Shown here: positions 58,914 through 64,000 of the stretch, piece by piece | How positions within the stretch are numbered: the stretch's first letter is position 1 | Layout: each line of letters begins with the position of its first letter | Origin: Actinomadura craniellae | Lineage (GTDB): Bacteria; Actinomycetota; Actinomycetes; Streptosporangiales; Streptosporangiaceae | Direction: 5' to 3' | Assembly (NCBI RefSeq): GCF_003289645.1 | Contig: NZ_QLYX01000012.1 | Span: 186,001 to 250,000 of the forward strand | Length of the DNA: 64,000 nt | Notes under the pieces: model-generated | Seen by the model: the letters and a program-made list of their open reading frames with translations, nothing else | Database searches by the model: none | What the model was told of the DNA's origin: nothing | Made by a program: the position numbers and the translations under genes

Positions 58914-59894
58914 ATGGCGAAGATCATTGACCACGGCACCTGGCGGCTGACCCCCGAGGACGAGTCGCTGCACGACCCCGGACCCGAGGTGCTGTGGAAC
59001 GAGTCCTACTACTTCGACTTCGCCGCCCCGGACGGGTCGGTCGCCGGATACGTCCGGCTCGGCCTGTACCCGAACTGGGGCCGCGCCTGGTACTGGGCCT
59101 GCGTCACCGGCAAGGACCGTCCGCTCGTCCTGGTCGCCGACAACGACGCGCCGCTCCCCGAACCGGGCGGCACCGACATCCGCACCGGCGCCTACACCGC
59201 CACCCAGCGCGTCGTCAGCCCGTTCGGCCCGGTACGGATCGGACTGGACGCCGAGGCCGCCGTCCTGCCCGACCCCACCGCCGCCCACGGCGGCACGTCC
59301 GGCACCGGGACGACACGTCTCACCTTCGACCTGCGCTGGGACACCGTCAGCGGCGTCTACCCGTACAAGGACCTCAACCGCTACGAGATCCCCTGCACCG
59401 TCACCGGTACCGTCACCCTCGGCGACGAGACGATCGCGATCGACGCGTCCGGCGAACGCGACCACAGCTGGGGCGAGCGGGACTGGTGGAAGATCTCCTG
59501 GCTCTGGTCGTCCGGCCGCCTCGACGACGGCACGTTCTTCCACGGCATGCAGGCCAACATCGGCTTCGCGATCCCGTGGCCGTCGTTCGCGGTACCGCCG
59601 GGCGGCGAGATCGAGCACCGCGGCGGGTTCTCCGCCGAGACCCGCTTCGCCGCGGACGGGTCACCCGAGTCGTCGCACCTGCGGGTGCCGGGCCTCCCGA
59701 TGACCGCGACACCGCTGGCGTTCGCGCCCGTCACCGTCGTCTCGCCGGACGGCGTGCCCGCGCACTTCCCGCGCGCCCTGTGCCGCTTCGACACCGCGGA
59801 CGGACGCAGCGGGCACGGCTGGACCGAATGGCACCAACCGCCCGGCTGGCGCGACCACGGCTGGTCCCACCTCGCGGAAGGCGACCCGACATGA
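58914..59894 (+). CDS. hypothetical protein of the DUF7064/7065 type
   Basis: A 326-residue beta-rich protein with ESYYFDFAAPDGSVAGYVRLGLYPNWGRAWYWACV, SGERDHSWGERDWW and HGMQANI. Similar proteins occur beside phosphotransferase-like kinases in actinobacterial lipid or steroid loci; no reaction is known to me. It is coupled to the next gene by ATGA, so the two probably act together. The family assignment is from memory of the motif and only moderately sure. Confidence 0.65.
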   Translation: MAKIIDHGTWRLTPEDESLHDPGPEVLWNESYYFDFAAPDGSVAGYVRLGLYPNWGRAWYWACVTGKDRPLVLVADNDAPLPEPGGTDIRTGAYTATQRVVSPFGPVRIGLDAEAAVLPDPTAAHGGTSGTGTTRLTFDLRWDTVSGVYPYKDLNRYEIPCTVTGTVTLGDETIAIDASGERDHSWGERDWWKISWLWSSGRLDDGTFFHGMQANIGFAIPWPSFAVPPGGEIEHRGGFSAETRFAADGSPESSHLRVPGLPMTATPLAFAPVTVVSPDGVPAHFPRALCRFDTADGRSGHGWTEWHQPPGWRDHGWSHLAEGDPT

Positions 59895-60946
59895 GCGGCG
59901 CGGTCGCCGGTGCCGCCGACCTCACCGCGGCATGGCTGACCGGCGCCCTCGCCCCCCACCTGGACGGCGCGGCGGTCACCGCCGTCACGGCCGAACCGGT
60001 CGGCACCGGCCAGGTGTCCGACAGCTTGCGCCTGCGCCTGCGCTACGACCGCCCGGTCCGGCTGCCCGCCACGATGGTCGCCAAGGTGCCCGCGGCGGCC
60101 GAGGCGAGCCGCGCCGCGGCCCGCGCGATCCGCACCTACGAGATCGAGGCGAGCTTCTACGCGCACATCGCGGGCGGACTCGACGCCAGCCTGCCCACCT
60201 GCTACTTCTCCGCCTACGCCGCGGCGCGGGACGACTATGCCGTCCTGCTGCAGGACCTCGCGCCCGCCACGCCCGGCGACCAGCTCGCCGGCGTCACCCC
60301 GGACGAGGCGGCCGCCGCGATCGACGAGATGGCCGTGCTGCACGCCGCCGGCTGGGACGACCCGGGCCTCGCCGCCCTCCCCTGGCTGAACCGGCACAGC
60401 GCGGAGACCGCCGCGTTCACCGCCGCGATGGTGACCGACCTGTACGCCGGGTTCAGGGAACGCTACGCGCCCCGGCTGGAACCCGAGGTCATCGGCCTGG
60501 TCGAGGACTTCCTGCCGGCCATGGGCGGATACCTCGCCGCGCGGGACGGCGCGTCCACCCTCATGCACGGCGACTTCCGCGCCGACAACCTGCTGTTCGG
60601 CGGCCCCCGCCCGGTCGTCCTGGACTGGCAGACCTGCGCCTACGGCCCCGGCCCGACCGACCTGGCGTACTTCCTCGGCTCGAGCCTCCCCGTCCAGGCC
60701 AGACGCGACCACGAACGGGTGCTCGTCCACCGGTACCACTCCGCGCTAACGGCCCGCGGCGTGCGGCTGACCTGGGACGACTGCTGGGACGCCTACCGCC
60801 GGCACGCCTTCCACGGCATCGTCATGTCCGTCGGAGCCGCCATGCTCGTCGAACGCACCGACCGGGGCGACGAGATGTTCTGCACCATGACCACCCGGCA
60901 CGCACACCACGCCCTCGACCTCGAAGCCACCTCGCTCCTCCACTGA
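59891..60946 (+). CDS. aminoglycoside/choline phosphotransferase-like kinase
   Basis: A 351-residue protein kinase-like-fold enzyme. Brenner's motif is MHGDFRADNLLFGG and the metal-binding DFG equivalent is VVLDWQTCAYGPGPTDLAYF; an N-lobe Lys is in TMVAKVP. This subgroup resembles ecdysteroid-kinase-like/CHK proteins rather than true aminoglycoside resistance enzymes. It is coupled to the hypothetical protein before it. The substrate is probably a small hydroxylated lipid or metabolite, but this is a guess. Confidence 0.8.
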   Translation: MSGAVAGAADLTAAWLTGALAPHLDGAAVTAVTAEPVGTGQVSDSLRLRLRYDRPVRLPATMVAKVPAAAEASRAAARAIRTYEIEASFYAHIAGGLDASLPTCYFSAYAAARDDYAVLLQDLAPATPGDQLAGVTPDEAAAAIDEMAVLHAAGWDDPGLAALPWLNRHSAETAAFTAAMVTDLYAGFRERYAPRLEPEVIGLVEDFLPAMGGYLAARDGASTLMHGDFRADNLLFGGPRPVVLDWQTCAYGPGPTDLAYFLGSSLPVQARRDHERVLVHRYHSALTARGVRLTWDDCWDAYRRHAFHGIVMSVGAAMLVERTDRGDEMFCTMTTRHAHHALDLEATSLLH

Positions 60947-61165
60947 CCCCACCACCGCCGCGACCCGGGCCTGATACAGCCGGCAGACCGGACCGTCGAG
61001 GTGCAGGGCGGCGGTCGCGAGCGACCGTTTTGGTGCGGGTGGTGGCGGTGGTCAGGCGACCGGTCGGTCATGCAGGAGTCCTTCCTGGAAGAGGCCGTTG
61101 GGGCCGGTCCATGCCGATGTTGCCCGGCGAACCTGGCGTTGCAGGGTGAGCAAGCGGCCCGTAGT

Positions 61166-61186
61166 GCGTAATACGGCGTGTTACGC
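61166..61186. promoter_or_regulatory. palindrome before the PIN-type toxin-antitoxin operon
   Basis: GCGTAA and TTACGC flank TACGGCGTG, 7 nt before the antitoxin GTG at 61194. It overlaps the expected -10, as do autoregulatory operators of toxin-antitoxin modules. Confidence 0.55.
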
Positions 61187-61193
61187 TTTCGGA

Positions 61194-61505
61194 GTGGCGA
61201 ATACCCGGTTCAGCATTTCGACGGACCCACAGGTCCATGCGGCGATCAAGGCGCATGCCGATGCCGCTGGTCTGGATGTGTCCGGCTATATGATCGCCGC
61301 CGCGGTGGCGCAGATGGCGGCGGATGACGCTACAGCAGCGATCTTCGCTCCACTGGATGCCGACAACGCCATGGCTCTGGAGGAGTCGGTGGCTGTCGAG
61401 ACACCTGGCCTGCCTGCTTTCGAGGACCTGACGGCCGAGGAGAAGGTGCTGGCGCGCAGGGTCCTGTCCGCAGCGCTCGGCTCGGACCAATCGGATGTCG
61501 CGTGA
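61194..61505 (+). CDS. antitoxin of a PIN-domain pair
   Basis: A 103-residue protein starting at GTG 61194 behind TTTCGGAG. The N-terminus (VANTRFSISTDPQVHAAIKAHADAAGLDVSGYMIAAA) looks like a ribbon-helix-helix DNA-binding domain; the acidic C-terminus would bind the toxin. Its stop overlaps the toxin GTG. Confidence 0.7.
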   Translation: MANTRFSISTDPQVHAAIKAHADAAGLDVSGYMIAAAVAQMAADDATAAIFAPLDADNAMALEESVAVETPGLPAFEDLTAEEKVLARRVLSAALGSDQSDVA

Positions 61506-61987
61506 CTGCTCGTACGGTCGTTTACGACACGGGCATGCTGCTGGCGATGTTGAGCGGTGACGCGGTGGCCCTGACGGTGCATCACGGACTGCGGACCGCG
61601 CCGCACCGGCCGGTCGTCATCGGCCCGGTGCTGGCGCAGGCATGGCGGCCGGATCCCAAGACCGTCCACGCTTTCAGCGGATATCTCAAGGACTGCACGG
61701 TTCCGCAAACACGTGGTGCCGCAGCGCCGATGCAGGGGAAGGCGGCCGCCAGCGCTGGGTGCGTGGCCTGTGCGAAGACTTCCACACTGGACACCTACAA
61801 GCGGGCCGGGGCCATGCTCGCCAAGGCGGTGCCGCCGGGCAAGAAACGCCCTGATGGGGTGGACGCCCTCGTCGTCGTGACCGCCGGGCTGCATGTTCCC
61901 GCCCAGATCCTGACCAGCGACCCCGGCGACCTGGCCGCCTACGCCGCGACCCTTGACCACGCCGACATCACCATCGAACGGATCTGA
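61502..61987 (+). CDS. PIN-domain ribonuclease toxin-like protein
   Basis: A 161-residue protein with a PIN-like acidic pattern: the first Asp in VVYDTGMLLAML, Asp in GVDALVVVTA, and ILTSDPGDL at the C-terminus. The middle (a Cys-containing ASAGCVACAKTST loop) is unusual for VapC. It is coupled to the preceding antitoxin-like gene. Predicted to be an RNase; the target is unknown. Confidence 0.72.
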   Translation: MTARTVVYDTGMLLAMLSGDAVALTVHHGLRTAPHRPVVIGPVLAQAWRPDPKTVHAFSGYLKDCTVPQTRGAAAPMQGKAAASAGCVACAKTSTLDTYKRAGAMLAKAVPPGKKRPDGVDALVVVTAGLHVPAQILTSDPGDLAAYAATLDHADITIERI

Positions 61988-62076
61988 TCACCCGACCCCG
62001 TCCCGCGCGCTGCGGTCGGCATGAGGTGCGGGTATCGCCGAGCACTCGGGCTGCGGGTCTCCGGGCGTGTTCTCGG

Positions 62077-62886
62077 TCAGTCCGTGGGTTTGCGGGCGAC
62101 CGCGCAGGCCCCCAGGTTCGCGATCTCGTCGCCGGGTTCCTGCTCGACGGGATCCAGTTCGGGTCTCCAAAGGTACGGATCGACCAGGCCCGGCTCGAGG
62201 AGTTCGAAGTCGCCGAACAGGGCGGTGATCTCGTCCCTGTCGCGCAGGGTGCCCAGGCCCATCTTCGCCTGGTAGGCCGCGGCGACGTCCTGCAGGGCAG
62301 GGAGCACGTGGCTGATCGTCAGGAAGCTGCCGGGGACGAGCCGGCTGCGGAGGCGGGCCAGCAGGTCGGCGGGCCGGGGGTCGGGAAGGAAGTGGAACAG
62401 GGCCAGCGCGCTGACGGCGACCGGCCGGTCGAAGTCGAGTGTCCGGGCCGCCTGCCGCATGATGCGGTCGATGTCGATGACATCGGAGTCGATGTAGTCG
62501 GTGGCGCCCTCCGGCCGGCTGGTCAGCAACGCGCGGGCGTGGGTGAGCACGATCGGGTCGTTGTCGACGTACACCACCCTGGAGTCGGGCGCGACGCTCT
62601 GGGCGACCTCATGCAGGTTCGGCGAGGTGGGCAGTCCGGTGCCGAGGTCCAGGAACTGGCGGATCCCGTGGTCACGGGCGAGGACCCCCGCGGAGCGGGC
62701 CAGGAACCTGCGGTTGGCCCGTGCCAGCGGCCGCAACTGCGGACAGATGCTGAGAATTCGCTGGCCGAACTCGCGGTCTGCTCCGAAATGGTCCTTGCCG
62801 CCGAGATAGAAGTCGTAGACCCGCGCGGGGTGCGGCTGGTCGGTGCGCAACTGCGCGGATGGTGGGGTGCCGGTCATCGAGGCCAT
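62077..62886 (-). CDS. S-adenosylmethionine methyltransferase-like protein (DUF574 family)
   Basis: A 269-residue protein of the PF04672 family that is abundant in actinomycetes: HPARVYDFYLGGKDHFGADRE, RRFLARSAGVLARDHGIRQFLDLGTGLPTSPNLHEVAQ, VVYVDNDPIVLTHARALL, and ALFHFLPDP. SAM binding is likely. No substrate is known for most members; they are often multicopy and adjacent to regulators. ATG 62886 or ATG 62877 are possible starts. Confidence 0.9.
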   Translation of the reverse strand: MASMTGTPPSAQLRTDQPHPARVYDFYLGGKDHFGADREFGQRILSICPQLRPLARANRRFLARSAGVLARDHGIRQFLDLGTGLPTSPNLHEVAQSVAPDSRVVYVDNDPIVLTHARALLTSRPEGATDYIDSDVIDIDRIMRQAARTLDFDRPVAVSALALFHFLPDPRPADLLARLRSRLVPGSFLTISHVLPALQDVAAAYQAKMGLGTLRDRDEITALFGDFELLEPGLVDPYLWRPELDPVEQEPGDEIANLGACAVARKPTD

Positions 62887-63020
62887 TCCTCAAAAGGGGC
62901 AAACGAGGTCGCGTCAGGAGAAGCCTAACGGCGACGGACACCCAGGTGCCGCCGGCCACCGCCGCGGCACTCAGATCGCTCAGCCCTGGGAGGAACCCAC
63001 CTGAACCCGAACCCGTGGGA

Positions 63021-63428
63021 TCAAGAGGAAGTCGCCTCGGCCATCACGGGATGGTTGTGATAGTCGCGCGAGGTCACGATCTGACCGTTGCGGACCCTGG
63101 ACACCTGGATGTTCGAGACCTGGAACGAGCGGCCGGTCGTGGTGACCAGTCCGTCATAGTCGTACTCGGCGATGACCACCTCCGGGTCGCCGGTCTCATG
63201 CAACACGATGTGATGAGCCTTGAGTTCCAGCGGTTGACGTGCGACGGCGGCGAAGTACCTCTGGATCTTTGCGCGGCCGACAAGTCGTGGCGGGTCGGCG
63301 GGCATGGCGAAGGGGTACTCCACCACCGCGTCCTCCGCGTACAACTCGTGGAGTTCCTGCCATCGCCCTTCGGAGATTCCCTGGATCAGGCGCTCGATGA
63401 CATCACGCGGACCGGCGGGTTCGGGCAT
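63021..63428 (-). CDS. SnoaL-like NTF2-fold protein
   Basis: A 135-residue protein with the NTF2 pattern: ERLIQGISEGRWQELHELYAEDAVVEYPFA, PPRLVGRAKIQRYF, EVVIAEYDYDG and SNIQVSRVRNGQIVTSRDYHN. Members include small isomerases, cyclases and binding proteins. It is not part of the polyketide cluster. The ATG at 63428 was chosen; an upstream in-frame extension is less likely. Confidence 0.8.
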   Translation of the reverse strand: MPEPAGPRDVIERLIQGISEGRWQELHELYAEDAVVEYPFAMPADPPRLVGRAKIQRYFAAVARQPLELKAHHIVLHETGDPEVVIAEYDYDGLVTTTGRSFQVSNIQVSRVRNGQIVTSRDYHNHPVMAEATSS

Positions 63429-63569
63429 TGAATTCTCCAAGACGCCGTGTTCTCCGGCTTCGGCCGGGAAACCATGAGAAAGCCATGATCTCATGGCCGA
63501 GAGCCGCGGAGTGGCCGGCGCCGGTAGAGGTCCTTTTCACTCTCCGACCGGCGCCGCCCGCCCCTCGGC

Positions 63570-64000
63570 TCATTTGAACAAGGTCTCGAAGACGGCGCGA
63601 GTCGGCGGGCTCCACGGGGCGGGGCGCATGGTCTCAGGGTCGAGGCGGATGTGCACCCGGCGGCCCTCAGCGTGGACGGTCTCGCCGTCAAGGGAGATCA
63701 CGCGGTATCCGTAGACGGCGCTGGTCCTGCCGAGCTTGTCGACCCAGAAATGGACGCCGACCGTACCGGCGCCGCGTACCGGCGTGCGGTAGGTGATCGA
63801 GAATTCGGCGACGGCGAGGAACGCGTCGGGATGGCTGAACAGGTCGTTGTCCTCGGTGCGGCTCTGCTGCGACCAGAACGTCGCCAGCGTTCGTTCCAGA
63901 ATCACCGCATACCGGCTGTTGTGCAGAAGACCCATGGGATCGAGGTCGTCGAAATACACGGGCATCGGTTCGACATGTCCGTAATCAATGGTCGGCAGAG
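63570..64000 (-). CDS. hotdog-fold acyl-CoA thioesterase, 5' end beyond the window
   Basis: The frame stays open to the right edge (reading LPTIDYGHVEP before MPVYFDDLDPMGLLHNSRYA), so the gene is truncated by the window and ATG 63965 is internal. The motif Y/FxDxDxxGxxHNxxY with the catalytic Asp (DLDPMGLLHN) marks the 4-hydroxybenzoyl-CoA thioesterase/YbgC group. The rest (TYRTPVRGAGTV, GYRVISLDGETVHAEGRRVHI) fits the hotdog sheet. The substrate is unknown. Confidence 0.85.
   Translation of the reverse strand, partial: LPTIDYGHVEPMPVYFDDLDPMGLLHNSRYAVILERTLATFWSQQSRTEDNDLFSHPDAFLAVAEFSITYRTPVRGAGTVGVHFWVDKLGRTSAVYGYRVISLDGETVHAEGRRVHIRLDPETMRPAPWSPPTRAVFETLFK

Noticed and set aside
1-64000. 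tRNA genes, rRNA, CRISPR arrays or intact insertion sequences
   Set aside because: No cloverleaf-type sequences, regularly spaced repeats or transposase-like proteins were seen on reading; a dedicated RNA search was not possible here.

Overview
The window is about 64 kb of very GC-rich, densely packed DNA with many GTG starts, ATGA/GTGA gene overlaps and Streptomyces-style GGAGG ribosome sites. It fits an actinomycete, possibly Actinomadura/Nonomuraea or Micromonospora-like; this is inference and the genus cannot be fixed from the sequence. No rRNA, tRNA, CRISPR array or intact insertion sequence was seen.

Region 1 (1-34,100) is most of a glycosylated aromatic polyketide (type II PKS) cluster; its left end lies outside the window. 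The core is a leftward operon at the right end (small monooxygenase, KSalpha, KSbeta/CLF, ACP; 34,087-30,959). Tailoring of the polyketide chain is dispersed: an ActIII-type 9-ketoreductase (5,984), a didomain aromatase/cyclase (10,452), a DpsY/SnoaM-type cyclase (27,255), an ActVIA/SnoaL-like protein (27,076), an SDR, an NmrA-type reductase and a Rieske-type C-terminus at the window edge. The sugar part is unusually rich: five EryCIII/DesVII-type glycosyltransferases, one P450-like glycosyltransferase helper without heme cysteine, RmlA, a 2,3-dehydratase, a 3-aminotransferase, two C-methyltransferases, a 3,5-epimerase, three 4-ketoreductase-like proteins, a DesVI-type N,N-dimethyltransferase, MycE- and MycF-type sugar O-methyltransferases and a DnmZ/KijD3-type amino-sugar N-oxygenase. 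A Tat-exported AknOx-like flavoenzyme and a DrrAB-like exporter complete it. Together they predict a multiply glycosylated anthracycline-like product carrying both a dimethylamino sugar and a C-methyl nitro- (or nitroso-) sugar, comparable to arugomycin, viriplanin or keyicin.

Nine promoters in this region share one exact layout: a TCGAGxx-like heptamer, 4 nt, a second heptamer, 8 nt, then a CAnnnT -10 element. This is the geometry of SARP activator sites. Three weaker sites fit less well. No SARP gene is in the window, so the activator should lie to the left.

Region 2 (34,200-64,000) looks like ordinary chromosome: a Fic protein at the cluster border, a DUF389 membrane protein, an SdsA-type alkyl sulfatase, a LacI-controlled operon with a TRAP transporter, type II dehydroquinase and a dehydroshikimate dehydratase fusion (quinate/shikimate-type catabolism), a flavin-binding PPOX protein behind an iron-box-like palindrome, an arylsulfatase, an ABC exporter with a NarL-type two-component system, a beta-helical membrane protein, two toxin-antitoxin pairs, a TetR/NmrA/FAD-oxidase locus, a DUF4189 protein, a phosphotransferase pair, a DUF574 methyltransferase, an NTF2 protein and a truncated thioesterase at the right edge.
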